The translations under genes were made by a program, and so were the position numbers. Source: Leishmania martiniquensis (Eukaryota; Euglenozoa; Kinetoplastea; Trypanosomatida; Trypanosomatidae). From it: a stretch of DNA of 64,000 bases. Positions 38,256-48,200 of the stretch are shown piece after piece (the stretch's first letter is position 1; each line of letters begins with the position of its first letter). Below the pieces are notes generated by a model, which worked only from the letters and a program-made list of their open reading frames with translations, searched no databases and had not been told where the DNA came from. The stretch spans positions 520,501 through 584,500 of the forward strand of contig NC_090161.1 in assembly GCF_017916325.1 (NCBI RefSeq). Direction: 5' to 3'.

Positions 38256-39449
38256 ATGCGGTTCCTGGCAACGGCCACCACCTCTGCTGTCACGCTCGGC
38301 GTCGGGGCGGCAGCCTTGTTCTACTGCCAATGTACCCGCAACTCAGCTACTGCAGCGGGCACGAGTGAGGCGACAAAGGAGCTGTCAGCGAAGGAGTTCA
38401 ATGCACTTCAGAACCCGTCGCGGCTGAAAGAGGCGCTGGCTCCGTCACACTTGCCGTGGACCTTTCATGCACAGAAGAACCGATATACAAATCTTCGCGA
38501 GCTGACGGCGCAGGCTTTGCAGAAGTCCGCAGCCACGCAGGCTCCTGAAGGGCGAGCTTACACTCCCTCCTCGTCGGATGTGCGGCTCATCTTCTACCGT
38601 CTCCTCGGCTGCCCGTACTGTGCAAAGGTGGAGGCTGTGCTGCAGTACTACGATGTTCCCTACGAAGAGGTACGCGTTGACCCGCTGAGCGGCAAAGGGC
38701 TGCCAGACCGCCGCTATTCGCTGGCTCCTCAGCTATACTTTACCCCATTGGCAGAAGGCGAGGGTGGCAGCTCCGGAGGAGGAGCCGCGGCTGGACGTGG
38801 CGTCTTCTTAGTGGACTCTGCAGACATCGTGTCGCAGCTCTCCCGGCCTCTCGCGTACACAGCGGACGTTGTTGATCCGCGCATCACCGCAACCCGTGAT
38901 TGGATCACGAACCACTTCCACTGCGCATCCTTTGCTATCACGAACAACTCCTTTCGCGATGCCTACGCCACGTACACGTACGTGGCGCCGAGCCACTACC
39001 AGAGCCTCTTCTACCACGTCGCTGGCGGTGCTGCGCTTTCCATACTCTCGCGCTACAAGATTCGACCGAGGCTTATCGCAAAGATCGAGCACGCCGATAG
39101 CCCCACTCCCGCCACCACACCAGGAGTCTCGCCAGCGACCAGGGACTCGAATGGGCTGTGGATGCTGCCGGAGGCGTCACGCAAGGCACTCGCGGCGACG
39201 GTGCGCTTCGGTGCGGCGGAGGAGTGGCTGCGGGCGGAGCTGGAGACGTTCCTGCAGCGTCGCCCCAGTGGAAAGGTGTTCCACGGTGGCAGCAGCCCCG
39301 ACCTCGCAGACGTGGAGATGTACGGGGTGACGCGCGTGGTAGACCAGCACCCACGGCTCGGTGCTGTGGTGCGCGAGGGCGCATTTGGCGAGTGGCAGAC
39401 GGCGATGCGCGAGAGGTTGAAGGCCCATACAGGCGCGGTGTATGCCTAA
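38256..39449 (+). CDS. Glutaredoxin/GST-fold membrane protein, prostaglandin E synthase 2-like
   Basis: 397 aa. It opens with MRFLATATTSAVTLGVGAAA, a hydrophobic anchor (about 3-22) that could also act as a mitochondrial signal. The thioredoxin-fold domain follows at about 108-200: RLIFYRLLGCPYCAKVEAVL with the redox pair C119-P-Y-C122, then YYDVPYEEVRVDP and a SQLSRPLAYT helix after a low-complexity Gly insert. The C-terminal half is helical and GST-like (about 205-390), with FHGGSSPDLADVEMYGVTRVVD near the end. Order and motif match membrane-associated PGES-2 proteins (human CPFC). Activity could be thiol redox or glutathione/heme binding and cannot be told from sequence. It is next to a mitochondrial beta-oxidation gene, which fits but does not prove a mitochondrial site. 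No clear acceptor AG lies close to this ATG. Confidence 0.85.
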   Translation: MRFLATATTSAVTLGVGAAALFYCQCTRNSATAAGTSEATKELSAKEFNALQNPSRLKEALAPSHLPWTFHAQKNRYTNLRELTAQALQKSAATQAPEGRAYTPSSSDVRLIFYRLLGCPYCAKVEAVLQYYDVPYEEVRVDPLSGKGLPDRRYSLAPQLYFTPLAEGEGGSSGGGAAAGRGVFLVDSADIVSQLSRPLAYTADVVDPRITATRDWITNHFHCASFAITNNSFRDAYATYTYVAPSHYQSLFYHVAGGAALSILSRYKIRPRLIAKIEHADSPTPATTPGVSPATRDSNGLWMLPEASRKALAATVRFGAAEEWLRAELETFLQRRPSGKVFHGGSSPDLADVEMYGVTRVVDQHPRLGAVVREGAFGEWQTAMRERLKAHTGAVYA

Positions 39450-40554
39450 AAGTCACGTCGAGAGATAAGTATCTGTGTGCACCGGTGTTTGGACGATGGA
39501 GCGAATCGCTCTGCGTAGGAGACCACTGACGGGCATCATGCATGACTTCGGCCCTTGCCTCTCAGCCTCTGCGTGCTAAAGCACCATTCTCCTCCCCACA
39601 GACACAGACACACGCGCACATGATGGAGTGCAGAGACGAATCGTGGGCGGATTCGAATACGGTGCGCCGTGGCCGTATTTCGCAGGAGAGAGAAAAAGGG
39701 CGGTGGCGGCCAGCGGTGCTCGAAGGAGGTCCACACAATAAGGGAAGGAAGAAAAAAACCAAAGAGCGAAGGCAGCCCCCCGTGACACGTGCGTGTCTCT
39801 CTCTCTCTCTGTGTGGTGTGTGGTGTGTGTGAGGAAAGCAGAGAGAGGGAAATCGGAAGGACTGACGAACTGTGTAACGTGCTCTCGCACGTGCAAATCG
39901 GGAAAAGGGGGGAGGAAGAGCACACACGCACACGCGCGCAGAAGGCGTATGGTGGGCGGACACTTCGGCTTCCTCCTGTGGCGCACGTACGGCTCGGCGC
40001 AGTGTTCATTATTAGGATGTGGTTATGTTCTTCTGTTGTTCTGTGGAGAGGGGAGGGGGAGAGGCCCCAGGTCCCGTCCGTCGGCGAGCACGCATCGAGT
40101 GGTGTGTCCCCTATGACCCGTACCTCTCTCTCCTCACTCGCGCAGCCGCTTTTTTTTTTCTGAGTGTGTGGTGTGTGTTTCCCTTCCACCACCACCATCA
40201 CCCCCGAGACTTGCGCGCAGGGAACCCTTGAGAGAGCCCTCTGTCCCACCCCCTCTTCAATCCCCTTTGGAAGTATCGCATCCTGCAGCGCTTCTTCTCG
40301 GTGCCTCGCTGACCTTCCTCTCAAGTGCCCCTCTGCCCACCAGCCCCTTCTGCTCTCGCCTCTACGCGTACGCCCACACCCACCAACACGCGCGCGCTTT
40401 GCGTGCACACATCGAATCGCTGACGGGCATCTTTCCTCAAGGTGTACACAAGCGAAAAACACACACAGATACACACAGACACACACAGACAGGTACATAC
40501 ACGCGCATATATCGCCCACCGCATACGCATCGTACGCATACAACCAGTCTTAGA
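39450..40554. other. Intergenic, no gene seen
   Basis: Non-coding; A/G-rich to about 39950, then C/T-rich, with a T-run at 40149-40159 and CA repeats at 40456-40490. An AG at 40552-40553 sits immediately before the next start codon; AGs upstream at 40326-40443 are alternatives. Confidence 0.55.
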
Positions 40555-43002
40555 ATGCGTCGCTTGCTTGTGGCCCGCTCATTCCTGAGCGCCGTCCTCA
40601 CCCATCGTGCTCCAGCGAGCACACAACCCAGCGCTGCAGCCGCCGCCAGCTCTACTGCCGAGACTGCGGCTGCCGCCGCTGGTGCCGCTTCGGCTGCCAA
40701 GCTGACGGTAACCGCCTACGACTTTCCCAAAGATGTGCTGTGCAATCGACTATGGCAGACGCACCAGGCTGGGCGACACATTACGGTATACATCGACTCG
40801 GGACGCATTGCGTGGATCGTCATGAATCGCGCCGAGTCCAGCGCCAATGCGCTGGGAGAGGAGTTCGTCAAGGACATGAATACGGCACTGGATATCGTGG
40901 AATCTGTTGTCGCGAAGGGCGATGCACAATTCGCGATTCTGGCGAGCGCCAAGTCGACGTTCTGCGTCGGTGCCGACATTGATCAGATGTACACCGTGAC
41001 GGACCCGGCAGTGGCGGTGCAGGTGCCCACCGTTGGGCACAAGCTCTTCAACCGCATTGAACAGGAGAAGTTTCCCATAGTCGCCGCGATCAACGGTCTC
41101 GCCCTCGGCGGAGGCTTTGAGCTGTCGCTTGCGTGCCATCAGCGGCTAATGGCCTCGACAGCGAAGGTGGGCTTCCCAGAGTGTTTACTGGGTCTGCTGC
41201 CGGGCGGCGGCGGCACGGTGCGAACGCAGCGGCTGTGCGGGCTTACCAAGACGGTGCAGTGGATCATGACTTCGAAGCAGATCAAACCTCGAGAGGCCAA
41301 GTCAGCCGGGGCGTGTGACGTCATCATTCCCGCCGAGGACCGCTGGAAGGGCGAGCACCGTTTCTACGAGGGCGTACGCAGGTGGGCTGGACAGAACCTC
41401 TCTGACAAGCCCGCTCGCTTGTCGAGGCGGAAGAACATTTCACTCATGGATCGCGTGCTGGAGAGCACAACCTTTGGCCGGCGCAAGGTCGCCGACGAGG
41501 CGATAAAGATGCTGAACAAAAAGACAAAGGGTAAGTACATTGCGCAGTACAAGGCGCTGGAGTGCGTCATGTACTCCGCCACTCACAGCAACCAGCAGGG
41601 CTTCGACAAAGAGTGCCGCGGCTTCGCGGAGCTGCTGTGCAGCCCTGAGGCGAAGAACCAAATGTCCCTGTACTTTCTGCAAGAAAGCATGAAGAAAAGC
41701 GCAGACAAGACGGGCGTCCCAAAGGACAAGGTGATGTCGGTGAGTCGTGTCGGTGTCATCGGCGCCGGTGTGATGGGCTCCGGGATCGTGCACTACTTCG
41801 CCAAGAGCGGTATCCCGGTGGCAGTGAAGGACGTGAAGGAGGAGTCCTTGAAGCGGGGCATCGCAGGCGTCCGCGCCGAGTTTGAGCAGGCCGTGCGCCG
41901 CAAGCGCCTGGTAGCGGCAGAGCTCGAGAAGAAGATGGCGCTCGTGACGGGCGGCACCACAAATGAGGCGCTCCGCGACGCGGATGTCATTGTCGAGGCC
42001 GCCGTAGAGGTGATGGAGATTAAGAAGAAGGTGATTCGGGAGCTGGAGCAGGACGGCATCCTACACTCCAAGAATCTTTTCGCCACGAACACGTCCTCGC
42101 TGAGCCTGAGCGAGATGCAGACGGTGGCGACGCGTCCACAAAACATCGTCGGCATGCACTTCTTCAACCCCGTGTCGAAAATGCCGCTGGTGGAGGTCAT
42201 TAAGGGAGAGAGCACGTCAGCCGAGGCCGCCGCCGCTATCTTTAGCCTTGCCCTCAAGACGGGCAAGATTCCCATCATCGTGAAGGACGGCCCGGGCTTT
42301 CTGGTGAACCGCATCCTCGGCGTGTACATGGCAGAGGCCGGGCGGCTGGCCGTGGATGAGCGGTGCCATCCAGCGTGCGTGGATGAGGCTATCCTGTCCT
42401 TCGGCATGCCGATGGGGCCCTTCCGCCTTTTGGATGAGGTCGGCCTCGATGTGGCCTGCCACGTGGGGCCGGTGCTGACCAGCGGCCTGAAGAGCAGCCG
42501 CTTCAGCGTCAGCGCGTCCATTTCTCAAATGGTGAGCGACGGCCACCTTGGCCGCAAGAACAAGAAGGGCTTCTACAACTACACGGATGCTGGCAAGGAA
42601 GCGGGGCTAAACAGCGCGGTCCTGCAAAAGTATCTCGGTAAGGATCTGAGCGCCTCCATCTCGGCGGCGGAGATTGTGGACCGCTGCGTCCTGCTCATGG
42701 TGAACGAGGCTACCCGCATCCTCGATGAAGGGATCGCGATGTCACCCGAGGACGTTGATACGGGGATGGTGTGGGGCACCGGCTTCCCTCCGTTCCGTGG
42801 CGGACTTCTGCAGTACGCCGACCACCGCGGCATCGGCAACTGTGTCGCAGCTCTGGAGCAACTGCATCGAAAGACGGGGAAAGACCACTTTGCCCCCACG
42901 GAGACACTGAAGAAGATGGCCATCGAGGAGAAGCGCTTCTTTCCGAAGCGCCCGTACGTCCCCTACCAGGAGCGCCACGGCTACCCCAAGGTGACGTACT
43001 AG
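40555..43002 (+). CDS. Mitochondrial trifunctional enzyme alpha subunit (enoyl-CoA hydratase / 3-hydroxyacyl-CoA dehydrogenase)
   Basis: 815 aa. Catalyses hydration of enoyl-CoA and NAD-dependent oxidation of 3-hydroxyacyl-CoA in fatty-acid beta-oxidation. N-terminus MRRLLVARSFLSAVLTHR is Arg-rich and free of acids, a mitochondrial targeting peptide; the C-terminus (KVTY) is not a glycosomal PTS1. Hydratase domain about 70-300: oxyanion-hole ALGGG and catalytic pair E189 and E209, 20 residues apart as in crotonase. Dehydrogenase domain about 395-810: Rossmann loop GAGVMG (403-408), TNTSSLSLSEM, catalytic H535 in GMHFFNP, GPGFLVNRIL, then the C-terminal helical repeats (GRKNKKGFYNY, GTGFPPFRGG). 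Length and order match eukaryotic HADHA. The thiolase (beta) partner is not in this window. Confidence 0.95.
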   Translation: MRRLLVARSFLSAVLTHRAPASTQPSAAAAASSTAETAAAAAGAASAAKLTVTAYDFPKDVLCNRLWQTHQAGRHITVYIDSGRIAWIVMNRAESSANALGEEFVKDMNTALDIVESVVAKGDAQFAILASAKSTFCVGADIDQMYTVTDPAVAVQVPTVGHKLFNRIEQEKFPIVAAINGLALGGGFELSLACHQRLMASTAKVGFPECLLGLLPGGGGTVRTQRLCGLTKTVQWIMTSKQIKPREAKSAGACDVIIPAEDRWKGEHRFYEGVRRWAGQNLSDKPARLSRRKNISLMDRVLESTTFGRRKVADEAIKMLNKKTKGKYIAQYKALECVMYSATHSNQQGFDKECRGFAELLCSPEAKNQMSLYFLQESMKKSADKTGVPKDKVMSVSRVGVIGAGVMGSGIVHYFAKSGIPVAVKDVKEESLKRGIAGVRAEFEQAVRRKRLVAAELEKKMALVTGGTTNEALRDADVIVEAAVEVMEIKKKVIRELEQDGILHSKNLFATNTSSLSLSEMQTVATRPQNIVGMHFFNPVSKMPLVEVIKGESTSAEAAAAIFSLALKTGKIPIIVKDGPGFLVNRILGVYMAEAGRLAVDERCHPACVDEAILSFGMPMGPFRLLDEVGLDVACHVGPVLTSGLKSSRFSVSASISQMVSDGHLGRKNKKGFYNYTDAGKEAGLNSAVLQKYLGKDLSASISAAEIVDRCVLLMVNEATRILDEGIAMSPEDVDTGMVWGTGFPPFRGGLLQYADHRGIGNCVAALEQLHRKTGKDHFAPTETLKKMAIEEKRFFPKRPYVPYQERHGYPKVTY

Positions 43003-45284
43003 ATGCCCGTGTTATCGAGGGAACGCAGCCCATAGTGTTTGTGTCGGGGGGGGGGGGGAAGAGGGGAAGAAGACACGTGTGTGCGTTGGCGTATCACACT
43101 AAAGCCCGCGCGTATTCCATGGATGCTCGTTGTGGAAAAGAGTCAGCGCAGCGTGTGAGCAGTGGTTCCTCTGTGTAGCATACCCCATAACGCCGGTGCA
43201 ATCGGGAAGAGAAAGAGGAAGAAGAGACGGGGAGAGAAAGAGAGAGAGAGAGCGTGCGTGCGTGTGTCCGCGGGGATGATGCCATGAGACATTTATTCTG
43301 AACGTGCCGTCTGTGGTACGCCCCACTCACCCCATCCCACGTTGCACACCCAAGCGTGCCCACTTTCCCCCTCACCCTCTCCTTTGCTCTGCGCACTCCT
43401 GCCCGCACACACACAGGCACACGTCTGTGCCAGAGACCCTTTTAACGGAGGTGTGACGTTGGTGTATCTCTTCATGGCTCACTTTCTGCTTCGCTTTTGT
43501 TTGTGTGCTCTTCCGTAGTCCCTCTCTCTCTCTCTCCACAGCGTGTGCTTCTCTGTTCGTTGTCTGCGTGTGCGTGCCTTTGCCACGTACAGTTGCCTGG
43601 CGATGGTGAGATGCGCTTGCTATCGCCAAACCATTCTGTATCGCTGATGCGACTCTCTTCCCCCCACCCCCTCTACTCTCACCCATCCATGTTCTCGGAC
43701 TTCTTCGATATATATGTCGATTTTTCATGAATGTATTTGCTCTTCGGTGGTGCGACCACCTCTCCTTCGCTGCTTTGCTGTGGGGAAGGGGGGTGGGTGA
43801 GGAGGGAGCGATCGTTGCGCCTCTTCTCTCGTTCCCCCTTCGTTGTCTGCGCAGGTACCGCGGTGAGGGTCAGGTGCCTTGTAGAAGAAGGGGGGAGTAG
43901 AAGCAAGCGTGTATCCATTACTAAGCACGGCAACCTTGTTGCGGGTGTTGGTGTCGCGCCTGTACCTCTTTTTTTCCCCCGCTCCTATCTTGCGTCTTTG
44001 GTCGGCGACGGCTTTTGTGGGCGCAGTTTCGGCTTATCGCTTCGCCTTCACCATTCCCATTGGCGCACACACACACACACTTTTGCTTACTGCGTCGCGT
44101 TTGCTGTAAAATTTATCTTTCGTATTTGTACTGATGATGGCGCGGGTGCAGCGGGTCTCTTGACCAACGCTGTGCTTTAGCAGAAGCCCTGCCTGGTTGT
44201 GTGTTGTACCTTTTCCTCGTATTGTTCGCCTCCTGTTGAGGCTCCCCCCTCTCGGCCTTAGGCGTCCACGGGTAGGGGAGGGGAGGGGACGCGGCGAGCA
44301 TGAAAAACGAAAGGCGAAAGGGAAGCACACCTCATGGGAGAGCAGAGCCCTCTCTCCTTGGGCACTCGCGAAAGCGACGCCCTCGCGCTCTCCCGCTCTC
44401 CCTCACAGCCTCTGTGGCTCCTTCACTCTTGGGCACTGGCGACATCTGCGTCAAGGCAGCACAATCCCCTTGTGCTCCACTGTACCCAACCCCCCACCTC
44501 ACCCTCATCCCTTTTTCAAATATTCCCCAGCAACCCCCTCTCTGAGGCCCTTCTCACCTCACACAAAACCCCTCCCCCCCTCCCCATGAGAGGATTGGAA
44601 ATCGAATCACTAGCGTCTGGGCCGTTGCCATTGCATCTGTGGCGAACCGCCTTCGCTGGCCGCCCGCCCGCCTACCCCCCCTCTCTCTCTGCGCATCACG
44701 AAGTTGCGTGCCCGTGTGTGTGTGTGTGTGTGTTGAGGGAGCGCCTCATTGATGCCCACTTTTTTCTTTATATTGCGCTCTTCCTCCTCCCTCTCTCCCG
44801 TTGTGGCACAATTTGCCGTACTTGCTGGCTACTGTCGTTGTCTCTCCCTTCTCGATAGCTGCTCTCAAGCCTATCGCACCGGCCGCGCACTGGCACCTCG
44901 TCGTACCCTCCCCCTCTCCATTTTCCGCTCCCCTCCACTTCTACGTCGACGTCCACGGAGCAAAGGAGGTTCGCGCTCACACGGTCATGTGTCTGTATTC
45001 CGCCACCCTTTCTCCCTCCCTCCCTCCCATGTCCCTTCTCCTCGTCCTCCTCCTTGTTTATCTTCGCTCTCCCTCTCGATATCTACTTATAGCTGTGTGC
45101 GGGCTGCTCCCTTGGCTCTTGCCACTGCACTCTCACTCTGTGTGTGTGTGTGTATACACACATTCCTGCCTTCCTCTTCGGCGCACGAAGTATAACTGGC
45201 GCACCCGCAAAGAGTGCCGTTCCCGCCCTTCATTTTTCGTTGTCGCGTAATATCACACCTTTAGGTCCGCGCACACGGTCAGCC
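43003..45284. other. Intergenic, no gene seen
   Basis: 2.3 kb. It has a run of 12-13 G near 43046-43058, GA repeats at 43220-43250, CA/TG microsatellites and a C/T-rich leader. The acceptor TTTAG at 45260-45264 is followed by the first ATG at 45285. Confidence 0.6.
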
Positions 45285-48200
45285 ATGCGGCCCACGCACG
45301 CAAGGATAGGAACGCCAGAGGCGACAGCAGGTGAGGTGGCCGGGAGGAAGCGAAGCCGTAGCACCACTGTCATTGAGGAGGCGGAGCTCTCTTCTTCATG
45401 CCCCCCTCCCCGCTCTCTCTCAACGCCAACCCTTAGCGTGTCGACTCCTCCGCCACCTGCGCCCATTGACGTTGATGAAGCAGCGCCGGAGGTACCTGTG
45501 GAAAGGAAGCCGCGACGAGCCGCGCGTCAAACCACGCTAACAGGAGAAGCACTCAGCACAGTACCGGAGCCCTTGCGGGCCTCGACGAAGCAATCACGCG
45601 CTCGAAGCGTTGCGGGTGGACCGAAAGAGGGGGTATTCAGTGGCGAGTTGAGTCCGGCTGCCGGCTCAGCGCGGACGCTTCGGAAGAGAGCCGCTCCGTC
45701 GCTGCCGTTGGAGGACCCCGCTGCGGTACCCCTCCTGGAGGAAGCGCTGCTGGGACACCTGCGTTCTGCGTTGGCTCGCAACTGCATGCTGGCGACTGGG
45801 CGCACCGTCGAGCTTGTTGCACGCCCGCATGCTAACAGCATGGCAGGTGCTTCAGATGCCTTAGTCGAGACAGCGGAGGCACACGAGACCTCGGCACCTG
45901 CGGACAACGACGTCGACAGGACAGGCATCGGCATCATCAGCGCTAAATCGTTAGAGCTGAACACAAGCGGCGCCAGCGATGTAGTGATCCGTGCGGTATT
46001 TCCATGCGTTCATTACTTTATCATCAGCGAATGTGCTCGTGTTGCCCGCGTGGTGCGCGAGGAGGGCGGCAAAGGCTACGGCGACGACCCGGCGACCCGG
46101 GCAGCTGAGCTGCTCGGGTTTCTTCTCTCCATGCTGGACAAGCAAGACACATTCGCCGCCCTCCTTGTCATGGCATGTCCATCCTGCCGCGTCGCAGGGG
46201 TGAGCTACTCCGCATTTTCCTATTTGACGCAATTTATGGCGCTGTCGCAGCGAGCGAGTGCGGAGGAGATACACTTGATGGACCAGCAAAGTCTGATCGA
46301 GAGACTGGGGCTGTTGGACGGGTGTCGCAGCGCCACCGGGCACCCGTTGGATGTGATGAGCTGTTGCCCGTTCGGCGAGGCGCATGTCGCCCTCTACCTC
46401 GTGGTCCGCACCAGCTCGGGAGAGCGACTCAACTCGCGCCTCACCGGACTTCGATGGCAGCACGTGCCCTTTGAGCTGCTCTGCTTCCCCGCCATTGCCA
46501 AGGCGGCAAAGGCGTTCGAAGCGTCTATGGACCGGTACACGGCGGATCGGACACGGAACCTGATACGGCACCAGCACACAGCCGCAGACGGAAGATGGGC
46601 GCCGTCGACCAGTAAGCAGCCAAAGCCGCCGCAGTTCAGCGTAGCGGAACGTGAGCTTATCAAGCCGAAGGTCGGTTGTCTGACGTGGGCGGAGGAGCTA
46701 CTCCAGACGATCCTGCCAGAGACCGCCACACAGCCGTGGCACCGCACTTCGGAGGAGCTTCAGTCACGCATTCGACGCTGCTACGCGTACACGTGCGCGG
46801 ATGTCAATCGCGGCGGCTACTTTGCCGCAACGCTCGAGCCAGCGTCTGCTCTCTGGTTCTCTCCGTCCAGTATGGGGCCCTTCACGAGCACGGCCGGCGT
46901 AGTGCACGCAGGGCTGCTGTTTGCTCAGATGAGGGTGTGTCAGCACGTGGCCGAGGCAGTCGGGCATGGCGGCCGCTGCTCCTGCCAAAGTCGCCACGAC
47001 GCCTCCGCTGCTGCAGTACTGTTTGTGGAGGCACACGTTCCCTTCATGGCAGCGCTGCGCCGCTGCCGTGACGAATCGTACCTCCTCGTGGACAACGGCG
47101 CAGCGACCCTGAGCAGGACAGTCGCCGCTGCGGCGGACGTCGATGCTGTCGAAGAGAAGGCGACGGCGCCCGGGGCAGCCGCAACGGATGAATGCCGAGA
47201 GGCCGCCTCCTCCTACGCGGCGGGCTCCTTTGCTAGGCTTCAGGTCACGCTGGAGCTGACAGGGTCGATGAACGCTGCGCAGGTTGTGGACTACGTGGCC
47301 AGGGTGACTGCAGAGTCGGCGGAGACACTTCCAGCTGCGCATGTGCCACGGCAGTACATTCAAGCGGAGCTGAAGCGGCATCAACTAGAGAATGTGCAAC
47401 GGATGTGGAACAAGGAGTGCAGGGGCTATCGGGAGCACGTGTCAGTCCCGCTCTACCACGTCACTGCTGGCGCCTTCCCGACCGCACGCCAGGTGGGCGT
47501 CATGTACTACTGCGCAGCAACGAACGAGGCCATCGTTGTACGCAGCAGTGGCAGCTCTGTGGCCGCAAGTCGTACATGGAAGACGGATGCGTGGAGTGGG
47601 GCAGGTGGGCGCATCCGCGGCGGCTTGCTGTGTGACGACGTAGGGCTTGGTAAGACGCTGAGTATGCTGACGCTGTGCGCTTACGATAGGGCAATGCGCG
47701 AGGCCCGCAGCAGTGAAGAAGAGGGCGACGCCTTCATGGATGAGACGGCGCTAGCGGCGCCAAAGTTTTGGCAGGTGTCCGCGAAGTCTGCGGCAAGGCG
47801 CAACTGCGTCCTAGGATTCAGCCCAGAGGTGCTCCGCTGGGCATTCGGTAACTTCCGCAGCGGGATCGTGCCCCACCCAACGGCACCGATGCGGCTGCCG
47901 CGTACAACGCTGATCGTGGTGCCGCTGTCTATCGCGGCGCAGTGGATCGAAGAGATCCGCAACTTCTACCCCGCTGCGTCTTACATACTCTTCTACGGCG
48001 CCAAACGGGCGCAGTACACGGCGGGCGACATGCAGCGCGCTGACTTTGTCATCACAACGTACGAGACACTGTCGACGCACCTGCGCCAGGAGGCGTGCGG
48101 GATACATTTTTGGCTCGCACGCGCGGCCGATGCAGCAGATGATGCGCTGTGTGCGAAGGCTGCATCGCATGGCTGGCCAAACGTGATGCCGTCGGGGCTC

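Noticed and set aside
39536..40543. Minus-strand open frame of 335 codons
   Set aside because: Composed of translated CT/CA microsatellite and T/C leader sequence on the wrong strand for the cluster.
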